From Prorocentrum cordatum (lineage: Eukaryota; Sar; Dinophyceae; Prorocentrales; Prorocentraceae), in assembly GCA_963575745.1 (NCBI GenBank), contig CAUYUJ010019882.1:596001-660000 (forward strand): a stretch of 64,000 nt of DNA. The letters are read 5' to 3'. The first letter of the stretch is position 1, and each line of letters starts with the position of its first letter. The notes below the pieces were generated by a model, which saw only the letters and a program-made list of their open reading frames with translations, was not told the DNA's origin and made no database searches. Shown here piece by piece: positions 54,285 through 64,000 of this stretch. Made by a program: the position numbers and the translations under genes.

Positions 54285-55372
54285 AGCGGCGCTTAGCTCG
54301 ATGGCTGCCCAAGTCCAGGCGCTGCGCTGTTTGATCGTGGCCAGCGGGTAAGTCTAACCCGTCGATCTCAAACGCGCCTGTGGATGAGGCGGCGCCCGCG
54401 TCAGTTCCTGAGTCGAAGGGCGAGTCGAGGCGTGTAGTCGCAGCTGGCGGCGAGCGACTGGCCGCGGCTGCAGCCGGCCCTTGGCTCCAGTAGTTTGTCG
54501 TTGGGTCCAGTTGCATTTGCGCGGCCAGTTTCCTCGCTCAGAAGCATCGTGGATTCGTTTGGCTCTTGGTAAGGCCAGAGATTTGCCAAGCGCGGCCGCC
54601 CATGCGTTGCTCGCGTCCGCGTGGAACGCACCAGCGCGATATCCTCCGCCACTGAAACCCGCCAATGTTTCCAGGGGCGCGCTCAGCTAAGTGTCCGTAG
54701 CTGCGCGTGCCCGTCAACTGTTGCTTGCATGTTTGCTGGGTTCGGGGCATCTGGTAGCTGGGAGTTTGCAGTAGCTGCGAAGCTCGGGATGCGCCAACTC
54801 CCGAGGCCCGGCGAATGCCGGGGCGCCAATACCTGGAACTTCGGGATGGTGAATCCGACCGAATCCGACTCCGATCTGGCCATTTCGAATCGGGCTAATA
54901 CCGAGTCAATGCGTTCACCTCGGTCGACCCTGAAATCGTCGAGGGCTGTTCCTGATATCAGCTGTCGCTCGCCCTCGAGATTTCCAGATGTGGTGCTGAC
55001 GAGGAACGCGATGTATGTGGCACCGTCATTGCACTGCCCTTGTAAAATTGCGCCATAATTGATGATCGGAGACGGCGCTCTCTTAGCCGGGGTCCTGGCT
55101 CGGCTTCTGAGGCAGCGCTGCAAAGCAGAGGCTCGTTGCGATGGAGTCATTGCCTCGCTTGCCACGTTGAGCCATGCGTGCACTTCGAAAGCAACTTCGC
55201 GGAAGGCCACGTTGCCAGCAGGATCCAAGTGAGGGCCCCTGGTGCGCGCGTCGTCCATTCTTCGTTGCATGCATCCTACTGCTAGAACAAAACGCACCCA
55301 CACGATGCCGAAGGTAAAAAACCTGAGCGTACCGCATGGTCGTGTTAGCGTTGGTGGTGTCGTGGTCGTCAT
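54285..55372 (-). pseudogene. Ty1/copia-type gag remnant
   Basis: Minus strand. After NVAFREVAFEVHAWLNVASE the order of motifs fits the gag of dinoflagellate copia-like elements as I remember them: PIINYGAILQGQCNDGATYI then AFLV; LDDFRVDRGERIDSVLARFE then MARSESDSVGF; and FQVL. In the next frame comes QQLTGTRSYGHLAERAPGNI then GGF. Further down, SGTDAGAASSTGAFEIDGLD and a basic HRAKRR resemble the linker before the zinc knuckle. At least two frameshifts and in-frame stops make it non-functional. Similarity is from memory, not a search. Confidence 0.45.
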
Positions 55373-56426
55373 AGTTGTGAGCTGACGTGGCCGTTAGGTT
55401 TCACATGGCTATACGGTTCACGTTGGAGCGTTGCGTCTGGCCGCGATGCGGTAAAATACCATTCGAAGGCATGAAATTGGACACTGCGACACCAATTGGT
55501 TGATGGTGGGTGGAAGCGCAGTGGCATAGAACCGTGGCATACACGTATGGGCCGATGTGGCAGTCGGTCATTGTGCTTTCACGTGTATGCCAATTGCCTG
55601 GCTCTGATCTCCGAAGGGAAACCGGCGCAATTGTATGTGCCACCCTAGACGTGGTCCACCATTCTGTGCCGTGGGATACCGGTATTCGAATCAGAGCTAG
55701 CCACGTGAAAAGGAAGCCTGCACCGCTACCAACTCGGAAATCGGAAGTGGCATGGTAAGTCATACCACACGTCACGCCTTCTGCGTATGATAGTACCCCA
55801 TGGTCGATCCATACAGTATGTATGAGCGGGTAGATGAGACATGAAGCATGGGATGAGAGAGTACATCGTCGAAAAATATAGAGAACTCTGTTCCGTTACT
55901 CGGATGCGATTGTACCCCGGTATCGGGGCGGTTATATGTTAAAAACGCGCCGTTTGAGCCTAAGTGGCGGCGGACGCAGGCGGTTCGCTCGTAAATTCGC
56001 CTGTGACCTCCGTTTACGATATCTCAGCATCCTCGTCTTTCCGGGCATCCGATGCTCAAAGACGGCCGACGAGGACCCGAAGATCGCCCAAAAAGGCCCC
56101 ACATAGGACCCAATAGGAGTCCAAGACGGCCCAATAGAGCCCCAAGACGGCTCAAAAAGCTCCTCCCAAGGCGGCCCAAGAGGGGGAACACGACCTGACA
56201 TTTCAAGCCCTCCGCAGCAGGATGACCCCCGAGACCGCCAGCAAACCCCAAGGAGGCCCCCGAGAGGCCCCACGACACCCCAGAACTGCCTCCAAGAGGC
56301 TTCCGACATGCTCCCCAAAAATGTCCAACTGGCATCCAAGATGCGTCTGACCTAGAACCCAGACACGGCGACAGGATGGGCCGAAGGCCACTCGACTGAA
56401 CACTGTTACACCGATGAGCGAGGATC
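55373..56426. other. No gene that can be supported
   Basis: 55400-55930 has lower GC than its surroundings and an open minus-strand stretch (55401-55775) without recognisable motifs. About 56090-56310 resembles the CCCAAGAGGCCCC interior of element A. Confidence 0.4.
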
Positions 56427-56900
56427 GTCTTCAAAATGGGGCTCTGGCCGTAGCGTCACGCAGTTTCGTTTGAAAAGCTTGCAAGACCTACAAGGTTGGA
56501 GGGCGGCTCTACTTCAAAATGGGGCTCTCGCCTAACGCCGCCCAAATTCGTCGCAAATGTCTGTATGGATGGATGATGGCCCCCTTTCAAAAAGGGGCTC
56601 TCGCTGAACATTTTAGGAAATTCAAATACATACAGAAACTTGAACATACGAACAGCTGCACACATTGAGGGCGGCTCTTGAAACAAAAATGGGACTCCCG
56701 CTTGAGACTTGTGGGCAGTGCATTGCCAGAAAGGTGACCTCGTGCAACAGATACACGAATGAGGGGCGGTCCTTTTTCAAAACGGCGATCTCGCTGGAAA
56801 TATCATTGTACTGTGTGATCATATATTCTTGCATTCCTAACTATTCGCTAGCACTTGCCTTTCAAAACGGGGCTCTCGTCTGAATGGCAGGCCCAAAGGG
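56427..56900 (+). repeat. R90 array, fourth site (about five units)
   Basis: Units with CAAAATGGGGCTCTCGCC or CAAAACGGGGCTCTCG recur near 56440, 56520, 56590, 56690, 56775 and 56865, in the same orientation as the 27.1-kb array but strongly diverged. Confidence 0.6.
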
Positions 56901-57774
56901 CACTGGCCTTTTACAAGGGCACTTCTTGCAGTGAAAAAAAACTTTCAGGGATTTCTGAGGGGGGCTCGGGACGAGTGTGTGTTGCAGCATCGCTCGGCGT
57001 CCTCCTCCTCCTCCTCTTCCTCCTCCTGGTCCTCCTCCTCCTCTTCCTCCTCCTCCTCTCGGCACATTCGGCGATCTCGACAGGCTTTTAAACCGACGAC
57101 GCGCATGAGCGAACGAATGTAAAATGCAATGGTTCAACACATGCGCGCCGGCTCCGCCTTCAAGGTACTTATGCGTGCACAGCCTGCGGGTGATCGGCAT
57201 ATGCAACTCGCCCTCGCTCCCTGGCCTCTTCGTCCCCCAGCCCAGAGCTACCCAGGTCACCCAACTTCGCGCATGGCGCCCCGCGCTGCGCGATTACCTC
57301 CGCGTCCTCGCACCCACGCGGCGCCTCCTTGGAAAATGGCAGCATCTCCAGCCCAGGCCGAGACGCGCGAAGCGCGATATCTTCGGGTCCCTGGGGGCCT
57401 CCCTCGGCGGCGAGCGAAGGGAGGAAGTGAGAAGAAGGAGGCCTTCTCAGAAGGCTCGGGAGGCCTCCGGCCGTCAGAAAATGTTCCAGGCCCTCCCCGA
57501 AGACACAGTCAAAACTTCTCGGGAGGCGCGAGAGCTTCTGAGAAGCCCCGCGGCCTTCTGAGAAGGCCTCGTCCTTCTCACTTTCCCCTGGGCAAGCCGC
57601 CGAGCTTGATTTTTCGCATCATAGCTCAGGTCTCCGGCGGCCGTTCGGGACGATCCGGCACCCCCCCGAACCTCCTCGGCCAGGCGCAGCCGCTGGAACG
57701 CACCCCGAGGCTGCGAAACCCGAGGACCGAAGTAAACCTCCAGAGACCTCGAACCTCGAGCCTGATACTCATGA

Positions 57775-58320
57775 AGTGGTGGAGGGCAAAATCAACCTCC
57801 TTCTCACTTCCCCCCTCGCTCGCCGCCGACCCTCCCTCGATCCCTCCCGCTCCATACCTCGCTCACTCATTCCCTCCTCCCCTCTGCGCCCTCCCACGCT
57901 CTCGCCATCCCTAGATAGCTCCGTGCCCCCTCCTTCATCCTCTCTCCTCGGCTCTCCCTCCCTCCCTCCCTCCCCTCTCCTTCCCTCCCTTCTCCCCCTC
58001 CTCCTCCTCCTCCTCTTCCTCCTCGTCCTCCTCCTCCTCCTCCACCTCCTCCTCGTCATCGTCATCATCATCGTCATCATCATCGTCATCATCGTCATCA
58101 TCATCATCCTCATCCTCATCCTCATGATCCTCATCCTCATGATCCTCATCCTCATGATCCTCATCCTCATCCTCATCCTCATGATCCTCATCCTCATGAT
58201 CCTCATCCTCATCCTCCTCATCCTCATCCTCCTCATCCTCCTCATCCTCCTCATCCTCCTCATCCTCCTCATATCCTCATATCCTCCTCCTCCTCCTTCT
58301 CCTCCTCTTCCTCCTCCATG
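57775..58320. repeat. Pyrimidine tract with CTC, ATC and (TCATCC)n blocks
   Basis: C/T-rich from about 57785, CTC triplets at 57990-58050, ATC/GTC at 58050-58110, then CTCATCCTCATGATC-type repeats to 58280. 56901-57774 before it includes a short CTC tract (57000-57060), several TTCTGAGAAG hairpins (57440-57575), and no supported gene. Confidence 0.85.
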
Positions 58321-59349
58321 GCCGATCGATCGGCCATAGCCCCCCGACAGCGAATCCGCACGTTCCTGGGCGGGGTGGGCTATCGGGCCCCCGTCGGCGA
58401 TGAATGGGCGATCGGAGGGCGATGAATGGGCTATCGGGTCCCCGTCCCAGGTTGTTCTCGGGTCATAACTAGCTTCTCCAGTGGCCATTCGGGACCATCT
58501 GGGAACCCCTAATTATGTCGCTCCCGGTGACTCGCAGCCGCTGAAGGCATCCCGAGGCTGGAAAGCCCCCAGGACCGACGAAAGCTTCCGAAAACCTCAA
58601 ACATCGAACCTGAAACGTTACATATCTAGGCTACCTATCTTCGCGCATCGCGCCCCGTGGTGCGCGACGCGCAAACAGCTTCGCGCCCTCGCGCCGCCGC
58701 CTTGGAGACGGGCAGCGACTTTGGCCCAGGCCGCGACGCGCGAAGCGCTATTATCTTCGCGCCCTTGGGGGCGACCTGGGCAACCCCCCCTGAACACATC
58801 AACCCCCGAACGTTGCCCCTGCACAGCACGCCCCCCAACCAGGGAGAAGGGCAGGGCGCACAACGCCCGCCCCTGATCTGGCTCAGGACAGGTCCTGCCA
58901 GGGCCCCCACTACGGCCAGACTCAGGACATAACAACATCCTTCAAGAGCACGAAATCCTCCGCCGGCCACAACACCCCAAACCATGAGACCACTCGAGGG
59001 TACCCTTCCCCAGGATGCACAGGAACATACGACAAACCACGAAGAACATTAAAACAGGGCTAGGATCGGGATAAATCGCTCCAGAGCGTTCCAGAGCGCT
59101 CTCAGAGCGTTCCGGAACGCTCTGGAGCGGCCGCGGCGCCCAATACATCCTCCAAACCCGCCGATTCTCAGAGATTTCGAGTTATCCCGATCCGATTTTG
59201 TCCCGATCTTCGCGTCCTCCGAAACATTCGACCTCGATCTTTTACCTCGGTCCGACCGTATCGGCGATGAATGGGCGACTGGGGGCCGATGCGTCCCTCC
59301 CTGATTGGCGGCGCGTACAAGGGGGGCAGGGGGAGTCGGAAGGCTTCTT
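58321..59349. other. No gene that can be supported; small dispersed repeats
   Basis: Contains CGATGAATGGGC(T/G)ATCGG repeats (58400-58435 and 59262-59280) and the block CCAGAGCGTTCCAGAGCGCT (about 59085-59130), which is the inverse of sequences near 39085 and 35865. Confidence 0.4.
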
Positions 59350-59429
59350 AGAAGCACCCTGCTTCTTAGAAGGCGCCGGCCCTGCATCTGCAGAGAAGGC
59401 CCGTGCCTTCTGAGGAGCAGGGTGCTTCT
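59350..59429. repeat. 80-bp foldback with 25-bp arms
   Basis: 59350-59374 (AGAAGCACCCTGCTTCTTAG then AAGGC) pairs with 59405-59429 at 23 of 25 positions. Confidence 0.7.
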
Positions 59430-59794
59430 AAAGAGCATCCCCCCCTCCCCCTACAGTCGTGGCGTTGACCGAAGGAACCCTAAATAAGGAACGAGGCCCC
59501 TTTTATTCCATAAGTTGAACTTCGATTCCCTATGGAAAACATAAGGAAAGCCTGAGGCAAGCTGTGAAACACTTAAGGAACGCGGAGCCCCTCCCCAACG
59601 AGAAGGGTTCCTTCTTCGGGGCCCCGACTGTACCCTCTTCTGCGCGTGGCTGAGAGAGGAGGGGAAGGAGCGGGGGGCGGGAAGGGAGGGGCGGGCGGAT
59701 GGAAATAGATCTGGGGGCGGCCGCTGGCGGAGCTGGGCTGCTCCCGGTGGGGTGCATCTCCTGCTGGGTAGGCAGGCGGCCCCCCTGAGCCCAT

Positions 59795-59965
59795 TGAATG
59801 GGCCCTGGGGCACACAAATGAATAGGCACAGATAACAGGATTCCCCATATCTTCCCATATTTTCTGGGTCTTCGTCAACCCCCCCACTTCCCATATTTTC
59901 CTACATTTTCCTGGGGATCGACGATTCATTGTGTCTGTGTGTGTTTTTTCCCCTCCTGACCCATC
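59795..59965 (+). repeat. Dispersed repeat G, copy 2
   Basis: Same block order as 28715-28890. It is followed by GAGCGCTGCCCCTGCGCAGC then ACGCCCCCC, which also occurs at about 58812-58838, so longer shared segments are likely. Confidence 0.6.
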
Positions 59966-60689
59966 CCCTCCCGAGCGCTGCCCCTGCGCAGCACGCCCCC
60001 CAAGAGCGAGCAGCTCCGCGCGGCGGCGCCGCGAGCGTGGGCCGAGGGCGCGGGACCGGGCGCGCCCAGGGGGGCCAGGAAGAGGCGGGGATGGCCCTGC
60101 AGTCGACCTTCTGGGCGTGGCCGAGCGACAGACGGTAGAGGGAAACAATCAGCGAACATCCCCCCTGCCCCCCAAACTCAAAGTTGGCGCGCGCGGGGGA
60201 GACTGCGGTCGAGGTGCAGCTCATCAGACCCACCGCCAACTTTGAACATTGGGGGCAGGGGGAGGCGTTCACAGATGAATGTGGCATGAGTTTTCGCTAT
60301 TTTTTTCCGAGGCCTGGATCTCGCGAGGAGGCGCCAGAGCTCGAGAGGCTCTTGGCATCGATCTCCCCCGCTTGCCCCGGCCGCCGCCGCGCAGCGCAGC
60401 GCCCCGCGGGCGCCGAAGGAGGGCGGCCGCGGGGGCCCCCCCAAGCAGGGGGGCGGCGGTGACTCGCCATCCGCCTCCGCTGGCGAGGGGGCCAGGAAGA
60501 GGCAGGGATCGACCTGCAGTCAACCCGTATAACGAAGACGCACGATAAGGATGCAAGGGCCTCAGATGGCCATGACGACCCTTTGCGAGCGGGGCGCGGC
60601 CAGCGTAAGCGGCCAAGGATGGCCCGAACTGGAGGGATGCAAGGGTAACCTTGGAAAGTCGCTCATCCTTACTATGTGTGTTGACTGTA

Positions 60690-60825
60690 AGCAGTGCTTT
60701 CCGTTTTCGCTTTGTTTTCGTCTTCCCTCGTTTTGTCTCCAATCCGTTTCTGCTGCACAACGAAGTCGAGACGAAAACGGCCCACGAAATCGCCAGAACA
60801 CCGTTTAGGTCGACCCCTGGGAAGA
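60690..60825 (+). repeat. Dispersed repeat C, copy 2
   Basis: CCGTTTTCGCTTTGTTTTCG, then CACAACGAAGTCGAGACGAA, AACGGCCCACGAAATCGCCA and CCGTTTAGGTCG, matching 40106-40240. 59966-60689 between this and repeat G has no supported gene. Confidence 0.7.
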
Positions 60826-60904
60826 AGGGGAGTCAGCGCACCCTGGCCCGCGGGCACGTGCGCGGACGAGAAGTGGCCGAGGAACGTGCTGTTAGCAGAG
60901 GACT

Positions 60905-61000
60905 CCCACCAGCCCTTTAGGGCGTGTGTGGACTGGAGAGGTCCCTCTTCCAACCCCCCTCTTCCCCCTAGGGGAGTGGCTTGCCCCTCCAAGTGCCCCA
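60905..61000. mobile_element. Element A, 5' fragment
   Basis: CCCACCAGCCCTTTAGGGCG, then TCTTCCAACCCCCCTCTTCC and CTTGCCCCTCC match the left end of element A (9723-9815). The right end is absent, so this is a truncated copy. Confidence 0.65.
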
Positions 61001-61084
61001 GGGGATGAAAGAAGAATAAGAAAAGCAATAAGGAGCAAACAACAAATGAATACTAATAATTATCGTGCCCAACCACATGCAGTC

Positions 61085-62715
61085 GTGAGCACCGCGTTGT
61101 GGCACCGCTTTCGGTGGAGCTCCCTATGGGGCCCCGGACCGAATGAGAGGTGTGCCGAAATGGGCGGGGAACCGCATGCGAACCCTGCCGCTGGGGCCTT
61201 CGGTGGATTTCCCGATGGGCCCACGAAGCGTGTGAGGGGTATGTCGGAGTGGGCGGGATACCGCATGCGAACCCTGTCACTGGGGCCTTGGGTGGAGCTC
61301 CCTACAGGGCCACGAAGCGTGTGAAGGGTGTGCCGTAATGGACATGCGGAGGGCCGGAGGAGGGGGTTGACGAGAGGAGAGGAGCGAAGGGACGCGGGGC
61401 GCTGTCTCTTTCAAACGAGGACCCAACACCACAGGATGGTTGGGGAAAAAAGGAAGATAACCACGAAAACCAAGAAGAAGCGGACACAAAATCCTGGCGA
61501 TGGACCCAATCATATACAGTTGTGAGTACGTGCGGTCGATGTGGGTATCGCCTTTGATGGATCACCTGATGGGGCCAAAGCATGTGCGGGCGTTGCCACT
61601 GGGGCCTGAAGTAGAGCCACCCTTATGGGGCCACAAAACGTGTGACGGGTGTGCCGAAATGGGGTAGAGCCTCCCTGCGAACGTTGCCACTGGGGCCTCA
61701 GGTGGAGTTCCCCATGGAGCCACGGAACGTGCCGAAACGAACGTGACGCCCACATGCGAACGACGCCACTTGGTTGGTTGGTTGGTTGGTTGGTTGGTTG
61801 GTTGGTTGGTTGGTTGGGATGCGATCGAACAGGGTGAGAACTGCTCTTGACTACATCTCTCGAGCAGCAGCAAAGCCGCCGTCTCTGCAGGCTAGGGGGA
61901 GGCGGAGCGGGGAGGGGAGGGGGGCGAGGCCGGAGGCAGGGGGGAAGAAGGGGGCGGGACGCATCCCATCGCAGCGCCACGCCTCCGAGGGCCTTAGGTG
62001 GAGCTCCCTATGGGGCCATGAAGCGTGTGGGGGGGGGTGTGTGCCGACATGGGTGGAGCGCCCACATGCGAACCGTGTGGGGGGTGTGCCGACATGGGTG
62101 GAGCGCCCACACGCGAACCTGGCCACCTGGGCCTTAGGTAGCGCTCCATGCGGGACCACGGCACGCGTGAGCGGTGGGCCGAAATGGGCGGGGCAGCCAC
62201 ATGCGAACATGGTCACTGGGGCCTTAGCTGGAGCTCCCTTGCCGAAATGGGCGGGGCGGCCACGTGCGAACATGAGCGAACATGGCCACCCGAGCCATAG
62301 CTAGCGCTCCCCATGGGGCCATGAAGCACGTGAGTGGTGTACAGAAGTGATTAGGCCAGCCACATGTGAACATGGCCACTAAGGCCTTAGGTGGAGCCCC
62401 CCTATGGGGCTACGAAACGTCTGAGGGCTGTGCCGAAATGGCTGAGGCGGCCGCGTGCGAACATGGCCACTGAGGCCTTCGGTGGAGCTCCCTACAGGGC
62501 CACGAAGCGCGTGACGGGTGTGCTGAAATGGACGGGGCGGCCACACGCGAACATGGCCACTGGGGCCTAAGGTGGAGCTCCCTATGGGGCCACGAAACGC
62601 GTGAGGGGTATTCCAAAATGAATGATACAGCCACGTGCGAACATAGCCACTGAGGCCTTAGGTGGAACTCCCTATGGAGCCATGAAGCGTATGAGAGGTG
62701 TCCCGAACTGGAAAG
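61085..62715 (+). repeat. Tandem array of about 90-bp units (about 15 copies)
   Basis: The unit contains GTGTGCCGAAATGGGCGGGG, CCACATGCGAACATGGCCAC, TGGGGCCTTAGGTGGAGCTC and CCTATGGGGCCACGAAGCGT. Copies begin near 61151, 61647, 62038, 62083, 62174, 62428 and 62518, among others. Spacer segments interrupt the array at 61340-61500 and 61770-61990. A (GGTT)n tract sits at about 61770-61816. A 176-codon frame over part of it is repeat-derived. Confidence 0.8.
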
Positions 62716-63290
62716 ATGAGGAGATGAGAGAGGGAGAGGAGGTGACTCGGGGAACTGTCTCTTCAAAACGAGGACCCAATACCACATAACGGTTGGGAAA
62801 AGATAGAAGGAATCGAATAATAACAATAATGTTAAGAAACCTAAGAGGACCGTGAGATCTGGGAGGTATCTTGGCGCCGTCCATGAGATCCACCCCTAGC
62901 CCGCACCCCCAACTCGGGCCTGCGGCGACCGCCCGGGACGATTCGGGCACCCTGGAAAGCTCTCGGCGAGGCGCAGCTGCTGGAGAGCACCCCGAGGCTG
63001 GAAAGCCTCCAAGAGCCAACGAAAACTTCAGAGAACTGGTCCTCACACTGGCCATGATACCCCCCTCCCCACCGCAACCCGGAGGTCCGGCGTCGTGTTT
63101 TTGTTCACCAGGTCGACCTCCAGAAGTCTGGTCAACCGCTTCCCTCGGACCAGTTTTTCGTCCCGAGTCGTGGTTTCAGAGTCCTGGGTCCTGGCGAAAG
63201 TCCCCAGAGGTTAGAAATGGCCCAAAACCGTCAATCGTTTCTTGTTTCGCGACGCGAGGGGGCATGCGTAGTTCTCACCCCCCTCGTTGG
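62716..63290. other. No gene that can be supported
   Basis: Mixed DNA; CTGGAAAGCCTCCAAGAGCC then AACGAAAACTTC (about 62996-63028) recalls GCTGGAAAGCCCCCAGGACC then GACGAAAGCTTC at about 58557-58590, another dispersed repeat. Confidence 0.4.
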
Positions 63291-63835
63291 GGGGATGGAG
63301 GACGGAGGTAGGGATGGAGGGACGGAGGGAGAGAGGGATGGAAGGAGAAGTGGAAGGAGGAAGGGGGGGGGGAGGGATGGAGGGACGGAGGGAGGGATGG
63401 AGTGGACGGGGGGGCGGAAGGATGGGGTGGACGAAAGGAGGGAGGGAGGGAAGGACGACGGGATGGAGCGGATGGGGGGACGAAGGGACGGAGGGAGGGA
63501 GAGGGGGAGGGAGGAATGGAGGGCAGGAGTGGACCCCCCCCCCTCCTGGGCGCCCCCGAGATTGAGCCCCTGGCCGCGCCAACTCGCGCGCGCGGGGGGG
63601 GCGCAGCTCTAATTACCGCGGGGGCCGCCTCTCCGGGCAGGCCGCCGGGCACGCGGAGGAAAACGAGGGGCGTGGGAGGAGGCAGGGAGGGAGGGAGGGA
63701 GGCAGGGAGGGAGGGAGGGAGGCAGGGAGGAGCAGGGAGGAGGAGGAGGAGGAGGAGGAGGAGGAGGAGGAGGAGGAGGAGGAGGAGGAGGGGAGGGGGA
63801 GGAGGAGGAACAGGAGGAGGAAGAGGGGGGAAAAC
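63291..63835. repeat. GGA/GGGA purine tracts
   Basis: GGA, GGGA and GGAC repeats at 63291-63530 and 63660-63830, the last part pure GGA (about 63735-63795). They enclose a GC-rich block at 63530-63660. The final 165 bases have no supported gene. Confidence 0.85.
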
Positions 63836-64000
63836 GAGGATTGTGCTGCTTCGGTCAATGCTCCGATGGACAACGCGCAGCACGACTACTCGCGCCATGC
63901 GAGTTTGGACTCACAATGGCGCTCCTTTTGGATACAGCTGCTCCTTCAGCTGCTCGCAAGGGGCCACGCACGACTGCGGACTGTCGCCCTACCCGCACCT

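Noticed and set aside
1-64000. Bacterial or viral origin of the window
   Set aside because: Spliced genes, extensive microsatellites, nested transposons and absence of operon structure or ribosome-binding sites indicate a eukaryotic nuclear genome; the recombinase alone is bacterial-like and it has introns.

Overview
This window looks like GC-rich nuclear DNA from a microbial eukaryote, most likely a dinoflagellate. The reasons are: genes built from short exons whose introns begin GC (some possibly GA) rather than only GT, with the same few bases repeated at both intron ends; alanine/lysine-rich proteins carrying KRPA motifs; a decayed retroelement gag of a type I associate with dinoflagellate Ty1/copia elements; and very dense simple, tandem and nested mobile repeats. 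I cannot name the species. Everything is read by eye; no database search was possible.

Layout. 1-5.85 kb: a small cluster of minus-strand genes: a partial unknown gene (1-745), an acidic gene with exons at 1667-2047 and 3061-4260 (one gene or two), and a four-exon gene (4537-5846). One intron of the last gene is itself a 154-bp inverted-repeat element (an introner). 6.3-26.9 kb: a minus-strand coding element made of an upstream ORF with a signal-like N-terminus and membrane segments (24840-26933) and a long, frame-broken second ORF with several Cys-rich zinc-binding motifs. That second ORF is cut in two by a 9.7-kb transposon (9293-18956) with about 1.8-kb terminal inverted repeats and an 8-bp target duplication; removing the transposon restores the reading frame exactly.

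Inside that transposon lies the most interesting unit: a three-exon gene for a small serine recombinase (resolvase/invertase family; 11848-15150, minus), with four perfectly spaced 41-bp palindromic repeats about 330 bp upstream of its start (15478-15623), reminiscent of a resolvase res site. A second copy in the other arm (16199-16961) lacks the catalytic exon. The arms have been hit by younger insertions, which can be dated and delimited because the other arm gives the empty site: element A (9723-11239, also at 2223-3010) and element B (12319-13450, 13451-14758, 17224-18289; mostly a 16-bp minisatellite).

27-64 kb: repeat-dominated and gene-poor. It holds several arrays of about 90-100-bp tandem repeats (27.1, 28.4, 44.3, 46.6, 56.4 and 61.1-62.7 kb), three copies of a 155-bp miniature inverted-repeat element (36.8, 38.5, 39.6 kb), microsatellite blocks, and frame-broken minus-strand coding remnants at 31.4-32.4, 40.8-42.0, 47.9-53.5 and 54.3-55.4 kb, the last resembling a copia-type gag. 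I found no rRNA, tRNA or CRISPR, and no intact reverse transcriptase or DDE transposase.
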